A DNA stretch of 64,000 nucleotides from contig QUOL01000001.1 in the NCBI GenBank assembly GCA_009761415.1, forward strand, positions 1,364,001 to 1,428,000, given 5' to 3'. Numbering within the stretch: the stretch's first letter is position 1; every line of letters starts with the position of its first letter. Below are positions 46,701 to 58,489 of the stretch, piece after piece. Under the pieces are notes generated by a model. That model was given only the letters and a program-made list of their open reading frames with translations, was not told the DNA's origin and searched no databases. Made by a program: the position numbers and the translations under genes. The DNA comes from Sarcomyxa edulis (taxonomy: Eukaryota > Basidiomycota > Agaricomycetes > Agaricales > Mycenaceae).

Positions 46701-48918
46701 ATGAACACCCAGCGTTTTCGCATCCTCCGACCCTCATTTGTTCGAGGGGCTTTATCCGGATCACTGAAACGCTGCTATACCAGCGATAGGGCTCATATCA
46801 AGGTCCGAGATCTACGTCCTCTAAGTCTTCTGTTTCTGATCTCTCGACAGGCTAAACTTGCCCAAGTAGATGCCGTCCGCCCATTCTCACCGTCACTCGT
46901 CGATTCGTTTCAGCGTAAACACGACTACCTGCGGATATCTTTGACAGAAAGATGCAATCTACGATGTAAGTATCGACCAAGCCCTAAAATACTGTACTCA
47001 TCCCCCAGTCAGGCTTCTACTGTATGCCTGACGAAGGGGTTGAGCTCTCGCCCCCAGAAAATATCCTCGCTAATGATGAGATAATTCGCCTGGCCACTCT
47101 GTTTGTGAAGAGTGGCGTCACCAAGATCCGCCTGACAGGCGGTGAACCTACCATCCGTAAAGGTATCGTCGACATCATATGTAAGTCGTCTCAAACAAGA
47201 ATGGCAAGATTAGCCCATCATTTCGTTTTTGCAGCTAGTCTGAACGAGTTGCGCGCGCACGGCCTCCAGTCTATCGGGATGACCACAAACGGACTCTCTC
47301 TTTACCGTCGTCTACCCCAATTCATTGAGAATGGGCTTTCCCATCTCAATATCAGGTACGCAGTGGTGCTCATTCCATGACTTTGTCAGTCAACGACTTG
47401 TTTTATAGTCTAGATACGTTAGATCCGTTCAAATTCGAATTTATGACCCGCCGACGAGGTCATGAAGCAGTCCTTCGATCCCTCGAAGTCGCTCTGGCTT
47501 CATCTCTGGAGGCTATCAAGCTCAACGTCGTCGTGGTCAAAGGACTCAATGATTCCGAAATATTAGATTTTGTCGAGATGACAAAAGACAACAATATCTC
47601 AGTCCGCTTCATTGAGTTCATGCCATTTACAGGTTGGACCATACCGCCTTCGGTCGTTTTCATCTTCGGCTGACCGGCAATCTTCCAGGAAACAAATGGG
47701 ATAAATTAAAAATGGTTCCCTCTTCCGAGTTGTTGGAGAAGATATCATCTCGTCATCCTAGTGTCGTTCGAGCTCCCGACAGCTTGAACGACACTGCTCG
47801 ATCGTGGCAGATCCCTGGATACAGCGGTAGCTTTGGCTTCATCAGCAGTATGTCTGACCATTTTTGTAGCACCTGCAATCGCTTGCGAATCACCGCTGAC
47901 GGCCAGATAAAAGTAAGGACAGAGACTGACTACCTATACGAGTTTCAAACTCACTCACCATTATGCAGGTTTGTCTATTCGACGCGAAGGAAGTCTCTTT
48001 GCGAGACGAAATGCGTGCTGGAGCATCTGATGCGGATCTCCTTCGAACTATCAGGACGGCTGTACTGGGCAAACAAGAGAAACACGCGGTAATGGAGGAC
48101 ATCGATGTCATCACGAATCGACCCATGATTCTTATAGGCGGTTGAGTACTTCTCATGTGTATCTGTAGTTGCTCTCTATACCCGTATATCGATATTCCTA
48201 ATAATATATTCTTTGCACAGGTCGGACAAAGGTCGCCTGTACCAGCCGATTTCTGGGATTAAACAGAAAACGCCATATAATTTTGAGTTGGGCACCAAAC
48301 AGTCTTACTTCACCTGTATCGCAATCAATTCGCTTCAGCTCTTCCTCAGCACATGACTCTTCAAAGCTCACCCATCTTGATGCTCATGGCCGTGCATCTA
48401 TGGTCGATATCTCCTCTAAGAGTCCTACTGAACGCTCAGCAACAGCCAGTGGCCGCATCTACATCCCCGCCGTGGCTTATCAGCTCGTGACATCGAGCTA
48501 CCCTGATGGAACAGTGGAGGAGGATGAAGCAATATTGAAAGCACGCCGAAAAGGAGACGCATTGACAGTAGCTCAGCTAGCTGCTATCATGGCTTCTAAA
48601 CGCACTTCGGATCTCATTCCACTGTGCCATCCTCTGTCTCTTTCGCGCGTATCCGTGACGCTCACTCCAGAATCACCTACCCTTCCTCCCGGCACGCAAA
48701 ACCCTCGTCATAGCATACTATGCCGTGCGACTGTTTCATGCGAAGGTAAAACGGGTGTAGAAATGGAAGCGCTTACAGCAGTCTCAGTGGGACTGTTAAC
48801 GGTCTGGGATATGTTGAAGGCTGTGGCCGGGAAAGAGATGGAGATTGGGGAAATCGTTGTCACGCATAAGACTGGTGGGCGGAGCGGTGATTTTGTACGA
48901 GACACTGAAGCCGAATAA
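46701..48918 (+). CDS. cnxABC: Molybdenum cofactor biosynthesis MoaA-MoaC fusion (MOCS1/CnxABC type)
   Basis: First step of molybdopterin synthesis: GTP to cyclic pyranopterin monophosphate. The N-terminus is basic and Ser/Arg-rich, likely mitochondrial. MoaA: radical-SAM site CNLRCFYCMP, spliced at CGA-T|GC; KIRLTGGEPTIRKG; QSIGMTTNGLSL; second cluster CSTCNRLRITADGQIKVC; end NRPMILIGG. MoaC: MVDISSKSPTERSATASGRI, RRKGDALTVAQLAAI, IPLCHPLSLS, KTGVEMEALTAVSVGLL, VTHKTGGRSGD. The halves join across intron 48141-48220 (donor GTTGAG), reading IG(G)RTKVACTS. If the intron is kept, the frame reads GGC GGT TGA and MoaA ends in Gly-Gly. In human MOCS1 a free Gly-Gly end is required for MOCS1A activity. 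Confidence 0.92.
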
Positions 48919-49038
48919 TGTAATGGAAACTAGTCAAAAGGTATTAATATTAGTGCTACAGTACTAAGTAAGTCCAGATATCGGTCTTTTAGTAGATAAG
49001 TAGGTAAGTTACAGGGTAAAGATGGCATGCCGGTGCCA

Positions 49039-50246
49039 TTACCAGTGTCCCCTCGAGGTGTCCATAAAACCTAATTCCAACGAGTCTTCTACGTCGGGCG
49101 CATAGTCCCCGCAGAGTCCTACGAAACCTACTCGATGATAAACGCGTTGGGCACTATTGTTGTACCCGACATACAGGACAACACTTTCCTTCCCACATTC
49201 AAACAACCTGAGTGGAAATCCCGATTAGAAAGATAGGCATTTCCCAAGTTACCATGCTTACTTTTGAGTCACATATCGGACGAGGCTCTCGGCGAAAGCT
49301 CTCCTTCTCCATCTAGGAGTCGTGTACACCTTCGTGATAGCTGAAACATGCAGCGAACTACGGGTCACAGCGCAAATAGTAGCCACCTCTTGAGAAGCTT
49401 CGTAGACCCATATTTGACCTTTGGTGATCAGATCATGAGCTTCCGTAAATGCTGTGTCCAGTGTTAGAGGATAATGCACCTAGTAGATGCATGATGGATT
49501 TCAATGTTTTTCGGTACCTTAGGTTGCGAGAAACTCACCGAGTCCTCTGCAAATTCATAGCATAGTTCAGCAACCGAGTGCAGATCACAGAAAGCAGCAC
49601 GTCTGATGCAATGACCGATTGGTGGATGGTTAGGATATGTTGGGGGTTTGAACGACTCAGGCGTGCAATACGTCAGGTAAGCCGCATAGAAAGGCTTTGA
49701 AATGACTCGCATGCCAGTGAGGTCTGTCCACGCATTCGCAAACGCCCGCGCTAGCGACGCAAAGCCAAATACAGAGAACACGCGGTCGGTCGGAACGCAA
49801 GAAGACAAGTGTTCCGCGATGGAGTCCATGCGAGGAATTAGCCATGAGGCCTGTGTAGCAAGTGTCTGGTAGGGAGTCCACATGAAGATGGGGTAATTCC
49901 CGAAGGTAGAACTGGTACACGATAAGACTACGTCGGGGATGGGATCGTTGGGATGAGACTCGGAGTGAGGAGACCACAGTGTGAGCCAGAACGTGTCGCT
50001 TTTGTGAGGGGAAATTTGGATAGACGGAAGCTGCACGTCGCTGTCTGTCGTGAATCTATATGCGGTCAACGCAGATTCTGTGCTGACGAGCTGTAAAGCA
50101 TGTGCCAAAATGATATTTGAGGAACGTTCGAATCGACGAAGGGCGGGATATGCAGCGGATAGGAAGTCTGAAGCCGTGTCGTGTTGGACGACTATGCTGC
50201 TTCTCGCAAGCGGAGATCTAGTGGAGGATAGAATAAGGGCGGGCAT
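49039..50246 (-). CDS. GNAT-family acetyltransferase
   Basis: A two-part protein of about 360 residues. The large first exon (from MPALILSSTRSPLARSS at 50246) has no clear motif until it nears the catalytic core. The GNAT fold follows: QIWVYEASQEVATICAVTR, SAITKVYTTPRWRRRAFAES (motif A, with RxxR for the acetyl-CoA phosphates), LVRYVTQ, then CGKESVVLYVGYNNSAQRVY and RVGFVGLCGDY (motif B), ending at TAA 49041-49039. Substrate unknown. It converges on the MoaA-MoaC gene with about 120 bp between stops. The fold call is good, no finer role can be given. Confidence 0.75.
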
Positions 50247-50435
50247 TATCTGTATACTACACCACGCAGTGGGGTAGATAATAAGTTACAGTGAAGATAG
50301 AATAAACGGAGGGATATTTGTTACGACGCCTTTGAGGCTGCGATAGAGTTCTTATACCAAAGCCCTTCATCAATATCGTGGTGAATTCCTCTATCGGTTT
50401 CCATGTGAGACTCTGTTTGACGTCGTTGAGACATC

Positions 50436-51110
50436 TCAGTAAATTTGAATAGCAGCAAGGTTTACGACGAACCTGTGTAATAGAATAGTAAAGTTCTGTG
50501 TTTCGACAAATCGGACCACATGCATCAAAGAGGCGGGGACCTCGGTCACAAATTCTCTGGGATTTAGAGAGTGATCACCACAGACATACGGTCGAGTATC
50601 CATGCAAGCCTAGGTATTCGATGTTTGAAGCAATGCACATACCAAATCTTCCAACTGTGACCCGATCAAATTGCAGTGACGAAGCGGATCATTCGTGCAT
50701 GGCATCGCCTTCTGAACGAAACATAGCCAAATACGAGCGCCGATATGATAGCCGAGCTGAGGCGAATTTGCAGAGCAAAATTCGAAAGGTGCTTTGAGTT
50801 TTGAAGAGTCGCCCCAGAGGGTCGCATCTCTGGAGTGCTGAGAGGTTGAATGTGGAGGTGATCCAGAAACATGAAACGATGAATTTGCGCTGCATTTGAT
50901 GCATAGATATACTATCAGTATCGTCACCCTACAATCCTGTTGATCCGATTAAACCGAGATACATTCTTTACTAGAATGCGGGCCTTGAGAAAATGCTGGA
51001 TGCCACTCACCTTTTGGATCGAGGCCTGCCGAGCGTTCCGAAAAGTGGCGTCAAGTCGATCATTCAGAGCTTCCCTGAAGTGATCTACGGGCGCGATGGA
51101 CCTTGGCGGG
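50436..51110 (-). CDS. Possible unidentified multi-exon gene
   Basis: Minus-strand segments read as protein with plausible splice sites. One, ending ATFRNARQASIQK, runs to a strong GTGAGT donor at about 51016. After an AG at about 50940 a frame continues (FHVSGSPPHSTSQHSRDATL, KAPFEFCSANSPQLGYHIGA, LRHCNLIGSQLEDL) to GTATGT at about 50635. A third, CMDTRPYVCGDHSLNPREFV then VRFVETQNFTILLH, runs to TGA 50438-50436. The second intron would be only 33 nt, and no convincing start was found, so the model is doubtful; a competing frame in the middle part also looks coding. No family recognised. Confidence 0.3.
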
Positions 51111-51242
51111 TGGCATGTTCTGAGCAAACATATACTTCCAGTAATGTTCTTGTCCTCTTCATTGGATCCTCTGAACTGAACAGGTCTGTACAAATGGTAC
51201 AAATGAGCGCCGGCAAAGGAGTCCGCGCCGTTTGATCTCTGT

Positions 51243-51749
51243 TTATGCCTTTATAAACGACGGTAGACCAGATTTGATCTCACTATCAACGAGACGTGCT
51301 ACTTCAATACCCTTGGTTGAGAGAACTAGATGTGAGCCTTATATCATGGCAAATGACAATGACACGGACCTCCTGAAGCTTTATGATCGTAGGAACAGAC
51401 TGAACTTTCCATGGTGCACCTCGGAACACGTTCGATGAGGTCTTCCATCTGGTTCGCAAGATGAGCATGATCCGAAGGAGCCATGGACGCGATGCTTACT
51501 GCGGTAGGTTACCGACATATACAATGACGGCTGAAGGTCCCTCTTCAGAGGCGAACGTCTTCTGTACAATACTATCAACGGCGACACAGTCCTATGCATT
51601 ACACACATTGAGAGTCAGTGAGACACAAAAGTAATTTAGATGCGTACTGGACACCAAAGCTTTCCGTTGACGATCGAGGAATAGAAAATCAAGTATTCTT
51701 CCTTGACATCCTTGAGAACTGCGGGCGTTGTCACAGTTCTTATAGGCAT
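51243..51749 (-). CDS. TXNDC17/Clot-like thioredoxin-fold protein
   Basis: Small cytosolic thioredoxin-related oxidoreductase with the family motif WCPDC, split by an intron: exon 1 51749-51648 ends GKLWCP, exon 2 51591-51500 begins DCVAVDSIVQKTF and reads GPSAVIVYVGNLP. Exon 3 from 51448 reads WKTSSNVFRGAPWKVQSVPT then IIKLQE. A last exon gives RLVDSEIKSGLPSFIKA and TAA at 51245-51243. The junction before that last exon is uncertain by a few residues. Total about 130 residues, normal for the family. The exons are too short to stand out as open frames; I found them by joining GT-AG sites with conserved phase. No operon-like context. Confidence 0.82.
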
Positions 51750-52387
51750 CGCGAGCGTGATAACGTTAGTGAGGGTTTGCGGTAGAAGTTGTTGGACGTC
51801 GAGAATGAGGAATCAAGTTTGTCCACAGGAGCCAGGATAGGACGCATCATGGCACGTGCTCTGAGAAGTCACATAACGCGATTCTGTCGCGTTATGTTGT
51901 GTCCAACACAAGATGAGTAAGGAAGAATCCAAGTAGCGTTCAGACGTCAAATAGTAAACCCCAAAAATGTCAGATTCGTTGATCAAGAAGCGGTCAAGGC
52001 ACAGTACTACCTCGAGCACAGCAGACAGTAAAGAGTGAACATGGATCGCGTTTTTAAAGCAGTCCATTTTGATACCACCAACCCAAAAAACACCAAGTGA
52101 AGAAAGGGCGAGTAGGTAATTTGAACGAGCAGGAATCGACCCGGGAACCTGTCGCGAAAAAGAAAAGAATACAGTAATAAAAGTCCGAAAGCGTATTAAG
52201 CACCAAATAATAAACGTTAGATAGCAGAGATTCAATAGATATATCAGTCCGAGGGTAATTGGTATTGTGGCAGGCAGCGTCCGATTGAGCCGGTAGAGAT
52301 ATTCTTCTTGTCTAGAGGACGTGAACGAAGGCGTGACGATATGTACTTTCAACGAAGAAACCATGAACTAAGGTGTTGTGAGACACT
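51750..52387. other. Spacer upstream of TXNDC17-like gene
   Basis: Holds the promoter of the TXNDC17-like gene and the 3' side of the Thr-rich protein gene. A 183-codon minus-strand frame (52364-51813) has no motif and is probably chance. Confidence 0.4.
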
Positions 52388-54076
52388 TTAGTAACCACCG
52401 TAGCTTCCGCTTGACGAGCCGGAGGAGCCGTAACTCGAACCGGAAGAACCATACGACGAACCGCTCGAGCCGGAGTTGTAGTTAGACGAGCCGTACGACG
52501 AGCCGTAACTGGACGAGACAGACGTGGCAGCGGCGATAGCAGTGGACGACGATGCGCTAGCATACGTGTTGTACGAGTTGCTGTTGCCAGTCGACAATGC
52601 CCAGCTAGACTTGCACTGAAAGTAGATGTGTTAGCCGTGAACAGTGGAACATCTAGAAGTATCGTATGTACCTTGCCGAGACAGTCGGAGAGAGCAGTCT
52701 CCAAAACGGTCTGTGTTGCAGTTGCGGTCTCCGTTGCTGTTGCGGTCTCAACAGAGAGGTAAGTCGTCGTCTGGAGGTAGGTGTGGTTCTCAATCATCGT
52801 GGAAGTGACTGTGTTCAAGACGGTCTCGGTCTAAAAATCAATGGGTCAACCTAAAAGCTACGAAACGATAGATCAAAAGATGCGCACCTGGTCTTTGATC
52901 GAAGTCTGCACGTAGATCGAAGTGAACGTCGTTGGCTGGATGACTGTGCTGACCTCAGTCATAGTGACTCTGTCCGTGACGGTGTCGGTCATGGTAGCAG
53001 TGGAGACAGAGGTGACCACGTCAGTGATGGTAGCAGTGTTGGTCTCCATAACAGTCTTGGTCTAAAAACGCGGTGAATCAGTCTTTGCGGAGAATAGTCT
53101 ATGATGAACAGAAACTTACGTTGTCGATGACCTTGGTGCTGACCCAGATACTGGTGAAAGTAGTAGGCTGGGTGTAGGTCTCAATCATCGTGCGGGTGAC
53201 GAAGTCAGTCTCAGTTGCGGTGTCAGTCTCGGTGGCGGTCTGAGTCTCAGTGTCCGTCTTGGTGTAGACGTTGTACTGGGTGCTCGTCTCGGTAGCAGTG
53301 AGAGTGTGGTCGATCGTCCTTGTGTTGTCGATGATCTCTGTGGATACCCATACGCGAGTGGTGGGTACGAGTTTCGTCGATGTGAGGATTTCCGTTGCGG
53401 TGACCGAGTGAATGTCAGTCTCGTGGACAGTGACAGTCGAGTACTGCGTCACGGTGGTAGGAACAGTTTGCGTCTATTGGTTCATTTAGATCGAAATAAG
53501 CGTTCGATCATAATTCGTGAAAACTCACCTCCGTGTAAGTCTGCGTGTAAGTCTGGGTATACGTTTGGGTGACAGTTTCGGTGTTGTAGGAGCAGTCGTT
53601 GTTGTATCCACCACCGTACGATCCACCACTGCTAGAAGGAGGTCAGAATCTACATCTCATCCCGATCTTCATGACGTACTTGTTGATGATGATGGTCTCG
53701 TAACATCCGAAGTTCTGTGCAGTGTACTGATGATGCGAAGATATCAGTACAGATCAGAAAAGATAAGGATTCTGATGAAACGCACCCAAGACTCAGCCTG
53801 GCAAGACCCATCGGAACCCTTGTAGTATCCGTACCCACAGCTCAAGCTCTTGTATCCACCACTCATGTACGAAGAGTAAGGCATCGTAGCGTAGAATCCA
53901 TTGCTGGTACTCGATGGAGCCTCAGTCTGCTGCGATGCTGGTGCTTGGGAGCCATATCCATACGAGCCGCTTGTGGGGGTCGCTGCTGCCGAATAACCCG
54001 AAACCATGGACACACCATTTACCAGTTGAGCAGCGGCGGCGCTGGCCAAGGAAAGACCGAAGATGATAGATATCAT
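52388..54076 (-). CDS. Thr-rich secreted cell-surface protein with exon repeats
   Basis: Signal peptide MISIIFGLSLASAAAAQ, then a Ser/Tyr/Gly-rich part with a small Cys-containing region (SLSCGYGYYKGSDGSCQAES; NFGCYETIIINK; NNDCSYNTETVTQTYTQ). The middle is built from Thr/Val/Glu repeats (TETVT-like), with a segment QPTTFTSIWVSTKVIDN in one exon and QPTTFTSIYVQTSIKDQ in the next, each followed by an intron and then T-K/E-T-V. The C-terminus is a SSGSSYGS repeat ending GSYGGY. No GPI-anchor signal or extra membrane segment is visible. Such Thr-rich chains are usually heavily O-mannosylated wall or sheath proteins. Function unknown; the secreted, repetitive nature is plain from sequence. Confidence 0.72.
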
Positions 54077-54974
54077 GATTGAACGCGTAAATGAACGGTG
54101 CTTAAGAGAAGTCGAAGGGTGAATTATCGGTCTAGCCGGTGACTGTCTTGCAGTAGATAGCGAGGGAGTGCGGCGGGGAACGCAAGCGCTCTGTAAAAAA
54201 AAGAAAGGCTTGACGCGTATGTCAGTAAGATAATTGTACCAACCTCATCCCAGCCAACACTCACGAAAAAAAAGGCAGTAGGGACCGCGAACGAAAAACG
54301 AAAAACGAACGAAAGGGGAGTGGGTGAAAGACAAGCAAATCGGTTGAAGTATTTGAAGGAGACACCCCACGCCTTCACTTCACAACCATCATTAACACTG
54401 CTTCATCAGATGATGGACAACACGGGGACCCCGGATATGCGTTCTTGTCATTGGCCAAGTCCTGGATATGATTGGCCGGATGATGAATGGATCGTGCTTG
54501 ATTCAAACATGATGGGAGTCTTTCGGTAGTCGATAATTGAGCCTGCTTCAACAAAATCAGTCAAATCACCCCCATTCAACGACAAGCATATGCCATCTAT
54601 CATCCGTATCCGAGTCTATGGCAGACATGGCTCAGTTCAGTGGCAAGTGCACTGCTTTATCCATATCAAAATTGCCGTCCAAAATGTCTTCGATTATTGT
54701 GGTGAGAGTGGGAAAGGGTAGTTCGGGGTCCTGCGCAATATATGCCATATCGCTGCTGTAAGCACTGTCTCTAAGGTGAACTCCTTCCATACGCTCTCAC
54801 CCACTCCTCTGGTTGCGGCTAACTTTACGGCTTGCGCGCGGCTCATTGGTTAACAACTACCTCGTACCTCACCACTCTCCCATTGGTTGTCCAATCCGAT
54901 TGGGTCCGCTCGTAGTACGGATTAAAGGCAAGCCATGCGGCTGATTACATTCAAACTACTTCGTTATCGAGGAC
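54077..54974. other. Upstream region of the Thr-rich protein gene
   Basis: About 900 bp between divergent units. Frames here are short and unmatched; no gene recognised. Confidence 0.4.
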
Positions 54975-55292
54975 ATGATTCCCGAAGCTGCAGCTGCTCG
55001 TCGTCCAAAGTCTCCGTGGACGTCCAACAGAATCTTCAAAGCATTACGAGCCCGAATCTTCGACATGTCATCTGGCCTCGAAGTGAGCGCGGTCTCAACC
55101 TCTTTAGGTTTATCCTGCCACGGATACTATACAGGGTGGATGTGTGAGTCACGATCTGTCAGGTAACGCCGTTATAACTCACCGGGAAGAACTATGGCGG
55201 AGGGAGCAGGCAGTGCCTATCGTCAGTACAGATTTAGACAAGAAAAAACGAGGACAATGCGCACTTTATGGAGATACTCGTAAGCGAGTAAA
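54975..55292 (+). CDS. Possible small gene convergent with the carrier gene
   Basis: From ATG 54975 a frame reads [20 protein letters not shown] and ends at a GTGAGC donor near 55083. A 52 nt intron to CATACTATACAG would lead to a second exon ([20 protein letters not shown]...) open to TAA near 55290. The second exon overlaps the 3' coding end of the carrier gene on the other strand, so openness there may be a side effect. No family recognised. Confidence 0.2.
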
Positions 55293-58206
55293 GTAAACCC
55301 AAACTGTGGACTGCTTCGGATCACTCGAGCTGGCCCGCCCTTGAACAACGCTCGGAATCCTTCCTCTCGATCTGTTCAACCAAATCAACCGATCAATAAT
55401 GATCTCCGCCAAGACAAAGTGTCGGGTTTATAAATAAACTCACATATCTTGACGAAAGCGTCTCTTAAGCCCTTGTAGTGCGTCTGTCCTTTCCTTGCTT
55501 CAACCTGCAACCGTGTCTTGACCACGTCTAATTATCAATCTCGTTAGTGTCGATCGATAGAATGGAATGGCGAAACACCGACCTGCCGGCGTTGTGAAGT
55601 ACGCTGCGGGCATTCCCCTGGCCATCACTGTGCGTCAATCAATTGTTCGAATGGTCGCCTAAAGAACGACTCACGCAATCGCTGCGGCAGCTAATGTCTC
55701 GTAGAACGACAGATGTTTACCATTGTATCCTTCATTGAAGATGTCCTTCTTCAAATGCCAGTACGCGGGGAAGTATATGGCAGAGAACGGGATATCTCGA
55801 AGAAGACATGCGCTCGCGCCTTTGTAGAGACCAAGAATCCCCAATTGACGGACAATGTGTACAGCACCTTTAGGTGAAATGCCTTCCACTTTGGCTGCTT
55901 CACCTTGTATCTGGAGACGGATTTTTCTAAATAAAATCAGGAAGAGGATGTCAATCGCTGTTCTGCACACTTGATCACTGTCTTACACGATCTCCAGGGG
56001 GTTCGTGAAGACCTAGAAATGTTAACGTCGGTGTCAATCACGAGAAGACAGAATCAATTTAGACGAACCACTTGGCATCCACCTGCGAGTCCTCCTGCAA
56101 GGAGTTCCCAGCGGAGCTTGATGCGGCCCGTCTCTGGATCCATAGCTCGGGACCGAACGAGATCATTAACGGTCAACTTGATGGCCTTTTCAGGAGCAAC
56201 ACCCTATTCCAACAAATTATTAGATCATTGAATCATGCATGACTGGAAGATAATGAAGATTACAATGAGTTGTGGACCAAGTCCACGATAGAAACCAACA
56301 AAGCCTTCGTTACGGAGAATTTTTCGAGCACAATCTAGACTGTTCTTGTATAAGAGCTGGCCAACGACTGTACTTCGTTGATTTTGCATCCTAGAACGCA
56401 GAAATATCAGTAACAAGAACGCGTTGCATTCATACGATACGTACCTAGTCTATATGATTATTGAACATCGACAAGAGCCCTGCGTAGCTGAGAAAGAAGC
56501 AAAGAAACATACCTTGACTGCAAAAGTATCGGTAGGCGAACAATATTATCTCAGAAGAGGTATGCCGACTCACCCATGTCTATAGGATACCTAAAAGAAG
56601 GATTAGTCTATACGGTTAGGCTTGAGCAAGGGCTTAACTTACACGATAGTAGCCCCAAACGCTCCGGCAACCCCTGTAAGATTATTCGGTCACTCCTAGA
56701 TACAGAGACACAAAAGCTGGGACTACACACCTCCTAAGCCAAAGCTATAGGCCGAATGAAATATCTTTTGGAGAATAGAAAGGGTTGCCGGAGCGGGAGC
56801 GACCTCACGTTCTTCATGAGGAGCCCTCCATCGAGGATCCAGTAATTGCGCAAAGTCGATGAGTGCCAGACGCTGAGTTCCATTTCCACGACCAGCGAAA
56901 TGGAATATGATAGAAGCCTCCATGGGAGTAAAAAGAGAATAACGAGAACTTGCAGCTGAATGATTAAGGAAATCGGACTGGTCTATACGTCCGTCTTTAC
57001 TTTTGGCAGTGGCTTCGCGAAGTATGCTGTAAAGCAAAGCAATCGTGATAAGCGTAAGCTCAGCATTATGATGGTAAACGCTACTGACCGCTCAACCATG
57101 TCCATTTCTAGGATGAAACATATGTGTTTGAGTTAAAACTTGAGTGTGAATGTTGCCCACCTCTAATGACATTATGGAAGGCAATAACTTCAGAATAAGA
57201 TATCCGTTGTCCTGGGGTTAGAGTGCAAAGAGTCGGTAAGCGATCTATAACTGCGTCAGAGAGTTTGTGGCCAGCAATTTCCTACAACAAAAACAAATGT
57301 CAGCAGGCGACCTTTCGATGCCACTGCTACTGATACGCACTAAAATAATCTGTTTGAACTGTTCAGGTCTAATAAAACCGTCCTGGTCCGCATCTAGATA
57401 TTTGAAGGCTTGACGGAGGCGTTCGCCTTGTAAGCCTTTCATGAGTTGTGTAAATTCGTTATCTGCGAGTAGCGAATTAGCGATCAGCGGAAGCAAATTG
57501 GTGTATTCACATACATCCCAAAACATGTGTCCCGTTCTTCTTTCCGAGGTATAGTTTGACCCAATCGCTAGAACACTATGTTATTCACAGTCTATTAGCA
57601 TGCGAGGCTTCACTCACCAGTCGAAATCAAAGGGTATAGTATCGGGCCCAACATGAGATGTAAAGACATTCTTAAACTCATCATACGTGATTGTTCCAGA
57701 GTTGTCGCTGTGGATCAAGTTATACAAAATGACGCGCCCTTGATAGATGTCGACTCTACTGACACATCAAAATATTGGAACGCCATCCAATAATCTGCAT
57801 CCGGCCGTTTCAAGACTGTTTCAAACACGGTAAAGTCGTCCCATGATACCAATCCCCTTCGAGAGGTGTCGGCAACTTTGAAGAGTAGGGCAAACTGTGC
57901 GCGACCGATCCTCGACAAGTCCCCTGAAGGAGCAATGGCATTGACAAAGCTGTCGCGGTCTAGAAACCTTTCCACAAGGACATTCCCACTACGTCAGACA
58001 GCGGCAACTTTCGTGTGAGGCTAGCATGTGACTCACTTCTCTCCGTTGACGACTTTGGCATTCGCGTCGAATAAACGTCTCCATCTCTTGAGTTCGCTCT
58101 CCGGAATAGCGACAGCTTGTCGGACAGTCTGCAAGGCCACCGCAGTGACCGATGGACGGTTTGAGTCACAGTGAACGGTCGACAAGAATGAAGTTAGCGG
58201 AGACAT
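55172..58206 (-). CDS. AGC1: Mitochondrial aspartate/glutamate carrier, EF-hand type (Aralar/Agc1)
   Basis: Inner-membrane carrier exchanging aspartate for glutamate plus proton, part of the malate-aspartate shuttle. The N-terminal half has EF-hand-like repeats: [52 protein letters not shown]. The carrier half has three repeats: [78 protein letters not shown] and [20 protein letters not shown] (P-x-D/E-x-x-K/R signatures). The start is [14 protein letters not shown] at 58206. The last exon after YEYLHK is uncertain: reading on gives a stop near 55219, while a GTGCGC donor with a tactgac branch and AG gives [14 protein letters not shown] and TAA 55174-55172, which I prefer. Confidence 0.87.
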
Positions 58207-58489
58207 GTTGAAGTACCAGGGTATGGCGAGCTCCAGAGGGTATACTTATAACGGAGAGAGAGGGCTACGGAGCAGAAGAGAGACGGCGTGGCCTGATGAA
58301 ACAGGTTTATGAGAGGGAGATTTTTGTTGGAAAAAGCGGGGTTAGAGACCTGATCAAGTGCTTTCCCCGGATTCGGCCTCGGCAGAGACCGAATACGGAA
58401 ACATCCCGGAACAGCGACTTCCGTGCTAATGCCGCGTGCCCCACCTGCCAGTCCATTCACGCCTATTAGTGCATCAAAAGCTACCTGCA

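Noticed and set aside
52115..52165. tRNA-like T-arm on the minus strand (GGGTCGATTCC) upstream of the TXNDC17-like gene
   Set aside because: The stem does not pair around the loop, and no A box, anticodon arm or matching acceptor strand is present.
51813..52364. 183-codon minus-strand open frame
   Set aside because: No motif, odd composition, and it lies directly behind the Thr-rich gene stop; most likely 3' UTR and chance.
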